Shown: in pieces, positions 14,801 to 22,856 of the stretch
Layout: each line of letters opens with the position of its first letter
Position numbering within the stretch: the first letter of the stretch is position 1
DNA from: CALKWS01 sp035302405
GTDB taxonomy: Bacteria > Actinomycetota > Actinomycetes > Actinomycetales > Beutenbergiaceae
Assembly (NCBI GenBank): GCA_035302405.1
Contig: DATGSR010000064.1
Coordinates: 89,826-153,825, forward strand
Length of the DNA stretch: 64,000 nt
Reading direction: 5' to 3'
Position numbers and translations under genes: made by a program
The notes under the pieces: generated by a model
Told to the model about the DNA's origin: nothing
What the model saw: only the letters and a program-made list of their open reading frames with translations
Databases searched by the model: none

Positions 14801-17504
14801 TGACCGCGCTCACATCCCCGGTCAGGGCCTCCAGTGCTGCTGGGATGGCCCCGGCGTCGGTGCCGCCCCCCTGGGCGACGTCGTCCTTACCGCCACCTCC
14901 CCCGCCAAGGGCGGTGGCCGCGGTACGCACCAGTGCACCGGCTCGCATCCCGACCGTTCGGGCGGCCTCGTTGGTCGCCACCACGATCATCGGCCGGTCC
15001 TTGCTCACTCCGGCCAGTGCGACGACGACGGGCCGGTCCTGCCCGAGCCGGTCACGCACGTTGAGCACCAGGGTGCGAAGTGCGTCTGCCGCCGGGACGT
15101 CGCCCACGTTCGCTGCGGCGAGGAGTACGGCCCCCACCTGCCGGGCCCCGGCGGCCAGTTCGCCGCCACGGTCGAGCAACTGGGCCGCACGCAACCGGTC
15201 CAGTTCCCGCTCGCTGTCCTTCACCCGGGCCATCAACGCAGAGACCCGGTCCGGAAGTTCCTCCGGCCTGGCACCGACCATCTGGGTCAGTTGGCCCAGC
15301 ACCGCGCGCTCCTTGGCCCCCTTGGCGTACGCGCCTTGCCCCACCAGGGCATCGACCCGGCGGATGCCGGAACCGATCGAGGCTTCACCGAGCAACGTGA
15401 CCTGGCCCAACTGCCCGGACCGTTCCACGTGCGTGCCCCCGCACAATTCCTTGGACCAGTCCCCGCCGATCGACACCACCCGCACCTGGTCGCCGTACTT
15501 CTCTCCGAACAGGGCGACCGCGCCTTGGGCGAGCGCGTCGTCGTACTTCATCACCGCGTCGGTGACTTCGAGGTCTTCCACCAAGCGTTCGTTCACCCGC
15601 TCCTCGATTTCCCCGATCACCGAGGCCGGCACCGCCTCGGCGTGGCGGAAGTCGAACCGCATCCTGGAGGGGGCGTTCTCAGACCCCGCCTGGGTGGCCT
15701 GCGGCCCGAGGAACTCGTGCAACGCCTTGTGCACCATGTGCGTGGCGGTGTGCGCCTGGGCGATCTGCCGGCGGCGCTCGACGTCGATCTGCGCGATCCC
15801 GGTCTCATCCAGACTGAGCGTGCCTTCCACCAGCCGGCCGCGGTGCACCGACAGGCCTCTGATCGGGCTTTGCACGTCGGCGACGTCCACGATGCCGCCG
15901 CCGCTGAACCGGATCGTGCCCTGATCGGGCTGTTGACCGCCGGCCTCGGCGTAGAAGGGGGTGCGGTCCAGTACCACCTCCACGTCGGCGGGCCCGTGCA
16001 CGGCGGTGACCGGTTCGCCGTCGACCACCAAACCCAGGACGCGCGCCTCGGCGGTGGTGTCGGTGTACCCGACGAACTGCACCGGCTCGGAGAGTTCTTT
16101 TCGCAGTTGCTCGTAGGTGGCCGTGTCCACCGTGCCGACCTTCTTCGCCAACGCATCGGCACGGGCACGCTGGCGCTGCTCCGCCATCAATTCGGCGAAG
16201 CCCTCCTCATCCACCGCCACCCCGTGCTCGGCTGCCATTTCCAGGGTGAGATCGATGGGGAAACCGTAGGTGTCGTGGAGTGTGAATGCTTCAGTGCCGG
16301 GTAGCACGGCCGGAGCATCACCGGCGGTGTCCCGGACCCGGGCAACAGCCGCCTCCAGGATGGTGGTACCGGTGCTCAAGGTGCGCCGGAAGGCGTCTTC
16401 CTCGGCGTAGGCGACCTGGGAAATGCGGTCGAAGTCTTCGGCAACCCCAGGGTAGGAGTCCTGCATCGCATCTCGGCTCACCGGCAGCAGCATCGGCAAC
16501 GCCGGTGTATCCACTCCCAGCAGGCGCACGGCGCGCACGGCGCGTCGCATGAGGCGGCGCAGCACGTACCCACGGCCCTCATTGCTCGGGGTGACGCCGT
16601 CGGCGATCACCATGAGTGAGGAACGCACGTGGTCGGCGATGACACGCAGGCGGACATCGTCCTCGGGGTCGGCGCCGTACCGTTTACCGGAGATCTCCTC
16701 CATCGCCGAGATGACCGGGAACACCTCGTCGATCTCGTAGATGTTCTCTTTGCCCTGCAACAGATAGGCGAGGCGTTCCAAGCCCGCGCCGGTATCGATC
16801 GCTTTCTGTTCCAACTCCCCCACCAGGGGGTAGTCCTTACCGGTTCCCTCTCCGCGGACGAACTCGTCGAACACCAGGTTCCAGACCTCGATGTACCGGT
16901 CCTCGCTCTGCGGGTGCTCGGGCCAGATGCTCTGACGGCCGCTGGCGGCTTCCGGGCCGTAGGCCGGCCCGCGGTCGTAATGCCACTCCGCGGTGGGCCC
17001 GGCGGGGCCGGGCTGCCCGGTGTCCCAGAAGCTCTCCGCACGGGGTAACTGCACGATCCGGGAGGGGTCCAAACCGATCTGGCCGGTGAGCACGTGGTAG
17101 GACTCCGCGTCCTCCTCCCACAACGTGACCCACAACCGGTCGCCGTCGAACCCGTAACCGCCCCGGTCCTGGGGTGTGGTGAGCAACTCCCAGGCGAAGT
17201 GGATCGCCCCCTCCTTGTGGTAATCCCCGAAGGAGAAGTTACCGTTCATCTGGAAGAAGGTGCCGTGGCGGGTGGTGCGGCCCACGTTCTCGATGTCGTT
17301 GGTGCGCAAACACTTCTGCACCGTGGCCACCCGCGGCCATGGTGCTTCCTCGGTTCCCAGGATGTACGGGATGAAGGGCACCATTCCGGCAATCGTGAAC
17401 AGGATCGAGGGGTCCGGTGACACCAGCGACGTGCTGGGCAGGATCGTGTGATCGCGTTCGCGAAAGAACTCCAGCCAGCGGTGACGAATCTCGGCGGTGC
17501 GCAT
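14790..17504 (-). CDS. alaS: Alanyl-tRNA synthetase
   Basis: Charges tRNA-Ala and edits mischarged Ser/Gly. 904 residues with the class II aminoacylation core, a tRNA-recognition region, an editing domain and a C-Ala domain. The editing-site zinc ligands are in HTATHMVH and CGGTH. The C-terminal GGGGGGK stretch belongs to C-Ala. It starts about 30 nt after the small membrane-associated protein gene and leads the ruvX-mltG-aroE block. Confidence 0.97.
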   Translation of the reverse strand: MRTAEIRHRWLEFFRERDHTILPSTSLVSPDPSILFTIAGMVPFIPYILGTEEAPWPRVATVQKCLRTNDIENVGRTTRHGTFFQMNGNFSFGDYHKEGAIHFAWELLTTPQDRGGYGFDGDRLWVTLWEEDAESYHVLTGQIGLDPSRIVQLPRAESFWDTGQPGPAGPTAEWHYDRGPAYGPEAASGRQSIWPEHPQSEDRYIEVWNLVFDEFVRGEGTGKDYPLVGELEQKAIDTGAGLERLAYLLQGKENIYEIDEVFPVISAMEEISGKRYGADPEDDVRLRVIADHVRSSLMVIADGVTPSNEGRGYVLRRLMRRAVRAVRLLGVDTPALPMLLPVSRDAMQDSYPGVAEDFDRISQVAYAEEDAFRRTLSTGTTILEAAVARVRDTAGDAPAVLPGTEAFTLHDTYGFPIDLTLEMAAEHGVAVDEEGFAELMAEQRQRARADALAKKVGTVDTATYEQLRKELSEPVQFVGYTDTTAEARVLGLVVDGEPVTAVHGPADVEVVLDRTPFYAEAGGQQPDQGTIRFSGGGIVDVADVQSPIRGLSVHRGRLVEGTLSLDETGIAQIDVERRRQIAQAHTATHMVHKALHEFLGPQATQAGSENAPSRMRFDFRHAEAVPASVIGEIEERVNERLVEDLEVTDAVMKYDDALAQGAVALFGEKYGDQVRVVSIGGDWSKELCGGTHVERSGQLGQVTLLGEASIGSGIRRVDALVGQGAYAKGAKERAVLGQLTQMVGARPEELPDRVSALMARVKDSERELDRLRAAQLLDRGGELAAGARQVGAVLLAAANVGDVPAADALRTLVLNVRDRLGQDRPVVVALAGVSKDRPMIVVATNEAARTVGMRAGALVRTAATALGGGGGGKDDVAQGGGTDAGAIPAALEALTGDVSAVNAR

Positions 17505-17533
17505 ATGTCCTCAGGAAAGTGTGGTGGGGCGGA

Positions 17534-17851
17534 TCAGAAGAAGGCGTCCTCGCTGTCGTCCCAGCCGGTGGGAGCCGGGGGCCGGGCGGAACGGCGGACG
17601 CGAGAGCGCGCTTGTTCCTCCTCGCTGGGCAGCAGGGCCTGGGTCAGGGCGACCTCGTGTGCGGCCATCGACGCCCGCAATTGGGTCGCGGTGGTCTTCA
17701 GACTGTCGGCAAGGCCGGTGACGGACTCAGCGATCCCCCGGGGGCTGACGGCGTGAGCAACCTGGCCCAACTGGTCGCTGGCCTGCTGCACCTTGCGCAA
17801 CACGGCCACGGTGCCGGCTACACCAACACCGATCCAGAAAAGGCGCTTCAC
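17534..17851 (-). CDS. Small membrane-associated actinobacterial protein (DUF6167-like)
   Basis: 105 residues. A hydrophobic segment at about 4-20 is followed by an amphipathic helix and an acidic end (DDSEDAFF). It lies between a DUF948-type gene and alaS, a position seen across Actinobacteria, and overlaps the DUF948-type gene by 4 nt. The DUF number is from memory. Function unknown; it probably acts with the DUF948-type protein at the membrane. Confidence 0.8.
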   Translation of the reverse strand: MKRLFWIGVGVAGTVAVLRKVQQASDQLGQVAHAVSPRGIAESVTGLADSLKTTATQLRASMAAHEVALTQALLPSEEEQARSRVRRSARPPAPTGWDDSEDAFF

Positions 17852-18213
17852 GGCTTACCCTTCCGGCCGAACATGGAGCGCACGGCCAGAGAGAATGCGG
17901 CCATCTTCACCAACGGCGCCCCGACGGTCGCGGCGATGAGGGAGGTCATGGCGGAAACGTTGGTACTGACCTCTGCGGCGGCGGTGGTGACGGTATCGAC
18001 CTTGGCGAGTTGACTGTTCGTGGACCGGATCGTCTCGGCCGTCTCATCAATCACCGGCAAGGTCTGTGCCGTGATGTTGTGCACCGATTGGCGGGTTTCG
18101 TCCAACACGCGGCCAAGTTTGAGAATCGGCACTGCTAGGAACCCGACCAGTGCCACGAACGCGACCGCGGCGATCAGACCGGCGATGTCTCCTACGGACA
18201 CAACTTCCTCCAA
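17848..18213 (-). CDS. DUF948-type membrane protein
   Basis: 121 residues with an N-terminal membrane segment at about 8-32 and a long helical stretch rich in T/V (DETRQSVHNITAQTLPVIDET) typical of DUF948. It has weak similarity to chemoreceptor-like coiled coils. It is the first of the pair before alaS. Function is unknown, though the genomic position is conserved in the phylum. Confidence 0.85.
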   Translation of the reverse strand: MEEVVSVGDIAGLIAAVAFVALVGFLAVPILKLGRVLDETRQSVHNITAQTLPVIDETAETIRSTNSQLAKVDTVTTAAAEVSTNVSAMTSLIAATVGAPLVKMAAFSLAVRSMFGRKGKP

Positions 18214-18343
18214 TGCTCCAACTCGGCCACCTCGGGGATGACATTACCCCCTCATGTGCATGCATATGGACGGCCGATAGACGCCGGCGCCCCGGTACAC
18301 GGCCTCATGCCATGCCCAGGGCGCCGGGAACGTTGCTCGGGGG

Positions 18344-18970
18344 TCAGCGAGAGTAGTGCTCCACCACCAACTGCACGTCGGCGGTCACCGGAACCTCGGC
18401 GCGCGCGGGTCGACGCACTAGTTCGAACCGGAGCTTCTCCAGGCTGACGTCCAGGTACGGCGGTACCTCCGGGAGTACATCCCGGTGGGCACCGGCCGCG
18501 GCGACCTGGAAGGGCACCCTGGTCTGGCTACGGGGCTTGACCTGCACCACTTGCCCGGGCTTCACCCGGTACGAGGGCCGGTCCACGAGTTTGCCGTCCA
18601 CCAGGATGTGCCGGTGCACCACGGCTTGGCGGGCCTGGGCCATAGTGCGCCCGAAGCCGGCCCGCAGGACCAACGCGTCCAGGCGCATCTCCAACAGTTC
18701 CACGAGCGACTCACCGGTCAGACCCGGCTCCTTACGGGCGTCCTCGAACGCCCGGCGCATCTGCGCCTCGCGGAGCGCGTACTGGGCGCGCAGCCGCTGC
18801 TTCTCCTTCAGCCGCACCGCGTAGTCGGATTCGGTGCGGCGACGTGCGCGGCCGTGTTCACCCGGCGGGTACGGACGCTTCTCGAAGTACTTGACCGCCT
18901 TGGGCGTCAGCGGGATGCCCAGGGCCCGGGAGAGCCGGACCTGGCGGCGGGTTTGATTCTTGCTGGCCAT
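18344..18970 (-). CDS. rpsD: 30S ribosomal protein S4
   Basis: Primary 16S rRNA-binding protein and assembly initiator. 208 residues. The N-terminal domain lacks the four zinc cysteines (C-minus form). The S4 RNA-binding domain is at about 95-160 (MRLDALVLRAGFG, VVHRHILVDGKLVDRPSYRVKPGQ). The ATG at 18968-18970 fits the family; the frame continues upstream through a strong hairpin and is not coding there. AGGAAG lies about 12 nt before the start. It stands alone, away from the rpsM-rpsK-rpoA cluster. Confidence 0.96.
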   Translation of the reverse strand: MASKNQTRRQVRLSRALGIPLTPKAVKYFEKRPYPPGEHGRARRRTESDYAVRLKEKQRLRAQYALREAQMRRAFEDARKEPGLTGESLVELLEMRLDALVLRAGFGRTMAQARQAVVHRHILVDGKLVDRPSYRVKPGQVVQVKPRSQTRVPFQVAAAGAHRDVLPEVPPYLDVSLEKLRFELVRRPARAEVPVTADVQLVVEHYSR

Positions 18971-19008
18971 GTATCTGTGGTGTCTTCCTGTCGTGTGTGA
19001 TCTAACGT

Positions 19009-19032
19009 CACACCCGCCCGCAGGCGGGTGTG
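19009..19032. promoter_or_regulatory. Perfect 10-bp hairpin in the rpsD leader
   Basis: CACACCCGCC (19009-19018), a 4-base loop, then GGCGGGTGTG (19023-19032): a perfect stem about 40 nt upstream of the rpsD start. No T tract follows in the direction of rpsD, so a simple terminator is unlikely. It could be a leader structure for S4 feedback or mRNA stability. A -10-like TAAAAT lies further upstream on the minus strand, near 19130-19137. Confidence 0.55.
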
Positions 19033-19274
19033 GGGCCAACTCCGGCGCAGTGCCACCCGCCGTACCGGCTGGTGGTTGGTTCGCTCTCGGCTAAGACCCC
19101 AGGATGCCCGTGCTGGGCAACCGGTCCATTTTAGCGCACCGGCATGATCCGGGGCGCCCGGTACTTCGTGGCTCAGGTCACGCGCCGGACACCCGTTCAC
19201 GGGTCGACCCCCGGTGCCGACGGCGGCCGCGGGCGGTCCGCGGACTGGTGGCCAGATGCTCAGGTGCTTCGTGG

Positions 19275-19280
19275 GATAGT
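19275..19280 (+). promoter_or_regulatory. -10-like element immediately before the MFS gene
   Basis: GATAGT ends 7 nt before the GTG at 19288-19290. This is the spacing expected if transcription starts at the start codon. It supports the GTG as the real start rather than the ATG 144 nt upstream. Confidence 0.4.
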
Positions 19281-19287
19281 GAGAGCC

Positions 19288-20475
19288 GTGAGACAGCCGG
19301 CCGGAGCCAGATTACCGTTGCGGTCCACGGTCGTTTTCGGTTTCGTGGTGATCTGCGCGTTCGGGTCCTGGTTCTACGGGTTCGGGGTGCTGCTCGAACC
19401 GATCCGCGCGGACACCGGGTGGAGTGAATCGTTGCTGTCCTCCGCCTACGGAGCGGGCATGTTCGCCGTCGGGATCGCCACGGTGGCAGCCGGCCGGGTG
19501 ATCGATACCGCTGGTCCGCGCTGGGTATTCGCCGTCTGCGCCCTCGGCACGCTGCTCGGCACCGCCCTGACGGTGAGCGCCACCGGACCGGTCTTCTTCG
19601 CGGCCGCCGCGGCTCTCACCCAATGCTTTGTGGGCACGGCCGGGTATTACACCGTGGTGCACGCCTCCATCGCCCGGCAGGTCCCGCAGGACCGGACGCG
19701 GGCGATCACGGTCAACACGATGTGGGGTGCGTTCGCGTCCCCGATCTTCCTGCCGTTGCTGGGGGTGGCTGCCCAACAGTGGGGTTGGCGCACGGCAATG
19801 GTGATCAGCGGGGCGGTTGTGGCGCTCAGCTTCCTCGCGGCATCGGCGGTGGTGCCCCGCAGTGACGACGAGCAGCGCAGCCAGGCCGGACGGTTACGCG
19901 AAGCACTGGCGCTCGCGCTGCGGGCCCGTGCCACGCGGCGGTTGTTGTACGTCGGGATCTGTAGCGGGGTGGCCTCCTCGGTGTTGTTCCTGTACCAGGT
20001 GCCGGCGATGGTCTCGGCCGGCCTCGGCCTGGGCCTGGCTTCTTCGTTGGCCGGGCTGCGCGGCCTATTCCAGTTGTTGGGCAGGTTGCCGCTGCCGTGG
20101 ATGGTGCGCCGGTTGGGGGCGCGCGCCGTGTTCATGGGCTCGCTGGCATTGGTCGGGCTGTCTTCAATGCTGTTGCTGGCCTCGGGCAATCTCGTGGTGG
20201 CGGTGACCTTCGCGGTGATTGCGGGCGCGACGGTCGGCGCGGCGTCCACGCTGGAGAGCATCGTCAGCGCCGAGATCGTGCAGGTGCGTTTGATCGGGTT
20301 GTTCCTCGGTCTGTACTCGATGGTGTGGGGTATCGGATCGGCGATCGGGCCGATGGTGGCCGGAGTGGTGATCGAGGCCACCGGCACCCGGTTACCGGTG
20401 TTCGCAGCCGTCGCCGTGATCGGGGTGGTTGGTGCAGCCCTGATCCCCTCGACCGATGAGCAAGTAGGAGCCTGA
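19288..20475 (+). CDS. Major facilitator superfamily transporter
   Basis: 395 residues with about twelve membrane helices and a charged central loop (DDEQRSQAGRLR) between the two six-helix halves. It resembles the monocarboxylate/oxalate-formate type of MFS carriers (SVVF-type start, GYYTVVHASIARQVP, WGWRTAMVISG). The substrate cannot be told. The frame is open from 19144, but the first 48 codons there are arginine/glycine-rich and the hydrophobic first helix begins soon after GTG 19288. Divergent from rpsD, convergent with rarA. Confidence 0.85.
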   Translation: MRQPAGARLPLRSTVVFGFVVICAFGSWFYGFGVLLEPIRADTGWSESLLSSAYGAGMFAVGIATVAAGRVIDTAGPRWVFAVCALGTLLGTALTVSATGPVFFAAAAALTQCFVGTAGYYTVVHASIARQVPQDRTRAITVNTMWGAFASPIFLPLLGVAAQQWGWRTAMVISGAVVALSFLAASAVVPRSDDEQRSQAGRLREALALALRARATRRLLYVGICSGVASSVLFLYQVPAMVSAGLGLGLASSLAGLRGLFQLLGRLPLPWMVRRLGARAVFMGSLALVGLSSMLLLASGNLVVAVTFAVIAGATVGAASTLESIVSAEIVQVRLIGLFLGLYSMVWGIGSAIGPMVAGVVIEATGTRLPVFAAVAVIGVVGAALIPSTDEQVGA

Positions 20476-20521
20476 CCACTCCGCAGGGGCAGATGATCGG
20501 CAGTGGACAGTGGTGCCAGCA

Positions 20522-20557
20522 GGCAGCGGTCGCACGAGAGGCAGCGGTGACACGAGC
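20522..20557. repeat. Two 18-bp imperfect tandem units between MFS gene and rarA
   Basis: GGCAGCGGTCGCACGAGA at 20522-20539 is followed at once by GGCAGCGGTGACACGAGC. The rest of the convergent gap (20476-20597) has further GGCAG/CAGTGG fragments and no gene or clear terminator. Confidence 0.6.
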
Positions 20558-20597
20558 CGGCTCGGCGACGGGCGCGCACGCTGACGCGCCGGAATGA

Positions 20598-22022
20598 TCA
20601 GTGGTCCGCGACCCGGCCGGTGCGGTCGCTGCTGTTCGCCCCGTTGCCGCGGTTCTCGGTGCGTCCCCGCGCGGGACGTGATCGACCCAGCAAGGTTTCG
20701 ATCCGTTCCAGCCGCTCGGTAATGGTGCGTTCGAAACCGCGGTCGCTGGGGTGGTAGTACCGAGCGCCGTGTAGTTCCTCCGGGAGGTAGTCCTGGGCGG
20801 CTACGGCGTGTGGTTCGTCGTGCGCGTAGCGGTAGCCCACGCCGTGCCCCAGGCCTTCGGCCCCGGCGTAGTGGGTGTCTCGCAGGTGAACGGGCACCGG
20901 CCCGGCCCGACCGGCGCGCACATCGGCCAGGGCGGCGTCGATGGAGCGGTAGGCACGGTTGGATTTGGGTGCGGTGGCTACGTGCACCACCGCCTGGGCG
21001 AGCACGATCCGCGCCTCGGGCATGCCGATCATCGCCACGGCCTGGGCCGCTGCGACCGCACTCTGCAGCGCGCTGGGGTCGGCCATACCCACTTCCTCAC
21101 TGGCGGCGATGATGATGCGCCGGGCGATGAACCGGGGGTCCTCCCCGGCGTGGACCATCCGCGCCAGATAGTGCAGGGCGGCGTCCACGTCCGATCCCCG
21201 CATGGATTTGATGAAGGCAGAGGCCACGTCGTAGTGCTGGTCCCCGGCACGGTCGTAGGCCACCGCGGCCACGTCGATGGCCCGTTCCACCGCGCTGAGA
21301 TCAATGTGGCCCTGTCCGCCGGCGTGTGCGGTGCCAGCTGCGGCCTCCAGGATGGTCAGCGCTTTACGAGCGTCGGCTCCCGCCAGGCGTAACAGGTGTG
21401 CCCGAGCCTCATCAGCCAGGGTGAATTCGCCGCGCAACCCGCGCTCGTCGTCGAGTGCCCGGGTGATCAACTGCTCCAGGTGCTCGGCGGTCAGGTGGTG
21501 CAGGGTCAGGAGCAGGGACCGGGACAGCAACGGGGAGATCACCGAGAAACTCGGGTTCTCCGTGGTAGCGGCCACGAGGGTGACCCAACGGTTCTCCACT
21601 GCGGGCAGCAGCGCATCCTGTTGCGTCTTGGAGAACCGGTGCACCTCATCGACGAACAGAACGGTTTCGGTGGTCCCGCTGAGGTGTCGGCGGGCGTCGT
21701 CGATCACGGCCCGCACGTCCTTGACCCCGGCCGTCACCGCGGACAGTTCCACGAACCGTCTGCCCCCGGCGCGGGCCACCAGGTAGGCGATGGTGGTCTT
21801 TCCGGTACCCGGCGGCCCCCAAAGGATCACCGACGACGGCGGTAAGGCTCCCGGTTCGGTGGGGCTGACCAGGCGGTGCAACGGGGCCCCGGGCGCGAGC
21901 AGATGGTCCTGGCCCACCACCTCATCCAGTCCCGCCGGGCGCATCCGGACCGCCAGCGGGGCGCGTTCGTCCACTGCCGGGATTCCGGAGTCATCGGTGC
22001 TGGCCGAATCGAACAAGTCCAC
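20598..22022 (-). CDS. rarA: Replication-associated recombination protein A (RarA/MgsA)
   Basis: AAA+ clamp-loader-like ATPase acting at stalled forks. 474 residues. Walker A is GPPGTGKTT and Walker B LFVDEVHRF. The arginine-finger region TTENPSFSVI and the C-terminal RarA domain with YLPEELHGARYYHP are all present. The start is GTG (22020-22022) with TAGGCT 6 nt upstream, so probably leaderless. It lies between the MFS gene and a GNAT gene and needs no neighbours for its function. Confidence 0.95.
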   Translation of the reverse strand: MDLFDSASTDDSGIPAVDERAPLAVRMRPAGLDEVVGQDHLLAPGAPLHRLVSPTEPGALPPSSVILWGPPGTGKTTIAYLVARAGGRRFVELSAVTAGVKDVRAVIDDARRHLSGTTETVLFVDEVHRFSKTQQDALLPAVENRWVTLVAATTENPSFSVISPLLSRSLLLTLHHLTAEHLEQLITRALDDERGLRGEFTLADEARAHLLRLAGADARKALTILEAAAGTAHAGGQGHIDLSAVERAIDVAAVAYDRAGDQHYDVASAFIKSMRGSDVDAALHYLARMVHAGEDPRFIARRIIIAASEEVGMADPSALQSAVAAAQAVAMIGMPEARIVLAQAVVHVATAPKSNRAYRSIDAALADVRAGRAGPVPVHLRDTHYAGAEGLGHGVGYRYAHDEPHAVAAQDYLPEELHGARYYHPSDRGFERTITERLERIETLLGRSRPARGRTENRGNGANSSDRTGRVADH

Positions 22023-22028
22023 CCGTTA

Positions 22029-22034
22029 AGCCTA
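22029..22034 (-). promoter_or_regulatory. -10-like TAGGCT, 6 nt before the rarA start
   Basis: The minus strand reads GTAGGCTTAACGG and then GTG. The hexamer is identical to, and spaced identically with, those before the SatD-like and PrsW genes, pointing to a leaderless transcript. Confidence 0.5.
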
Positions 22035-22087
22035 CGTCGCTGCACTGGCTCCCTGTGCTGGTGGCCACCGACTAGCACGCGTGCCGT

Positions 22088-22759
22088 TCAGGACGCCGGG
22101 TGCCGGGAGTCGACCTGGTGGCCGACGGCGTAACCCAGCCGGCCATACAGCGCCTTGGCACCGAGGTTGTCGGCGTACACCCCCAGGCTCACCACGCCGA
22201 AGCGCTTCACCCCGGCTCGGGTCACGGCCGCTGTCAGCGACCCGCCGAGACCGAAGCCGCGCAGGTCGGGGTGCGTGCCGATACCGCCCAGATGCGCGGC
22301 GTGCACCCAGTCGTAGGCCCCGGCTACGGCCGCCAAGTGACCCTGGTCATGCCAGATGCCGAACCAGTGGCTCCCCGGACGTTCGGGCCCGAAATGGGTT
22401 CCGGGCAAAGCGGCCTCTTGCAGGGCCTTAATCGCCTCACGGTCTGCGGTCGGGTCCAACTGCACCACCCGATGCTCATGGGGCAGGTGTGGCGGTTCCT
22501 GCTCCGTCCACATCCAATCCCAACGCCCACGGCGCGGAAGGTCCCATCGGGCGCGCAGTTCTTCCGGTAGTCGTTCCCATGTCCCAGGCGGGGTAGAAAC
22601 ACTCAGCGGCTTCGCTGCGTGGAGCAACTCCCGGCTATGGCCGGTGAGTAACTCCGCCACCCGGTCAGGGTTTCCCAGCGCCGTGATGGCGCGGGGACGC
22701 TCGGGGTGGTGCCCGGCCCGGGCGGCCATCGCCACCACGAGTGCGTCATCATCGGCCAC
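22088..22759 (-). CDS. GNAT family N-acetyltransferase
   Basis: 223 residues. The C-terminal half is a GNAT fold with the acetyl-CoA loop in LRGFGLGGSL (about 166-175) and a closing VYADNLGAKALYGRLGY segment. The N-terminal 90 residues look like a second, degenerate or substrate-specific domain. Substrate unknown. The start is GTG 22757-22759. It lies between rarA and aspS on the same strand but with gaps of 65 and 97 nt, so it may be a separate unit. Confidence 0.85.
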   Translation of the reverse strand: MADDDALVVAMAARAGHHPERPRAITALGNPDRVAELLTGHSRELLHAAKPLSVSTPPGTWERLPEELRARWDLPRRGRWDWMWTEQEPPHLPHEHRVVQLDPTADREAIKALQEAALPGTHFGPERPGSHWFGIWHDQGHLAAVAGAYDWVHAAHLGGIGTHPDLRGFGLGGSLTAAVTRAGVKRFGVVSLGVYADNLGAKALYGRLGYAVGHQVDSRHPAS

Positions 22760-22856
22760 GTACTGACCTTGATGCCATCGCCAGCGGTCCCCGATAACGA
22801 AAGGGTGCCGCGCCCACTTACGGGGCAGGCTCTCGACCGCCGCCCCCGTCGCCTGC

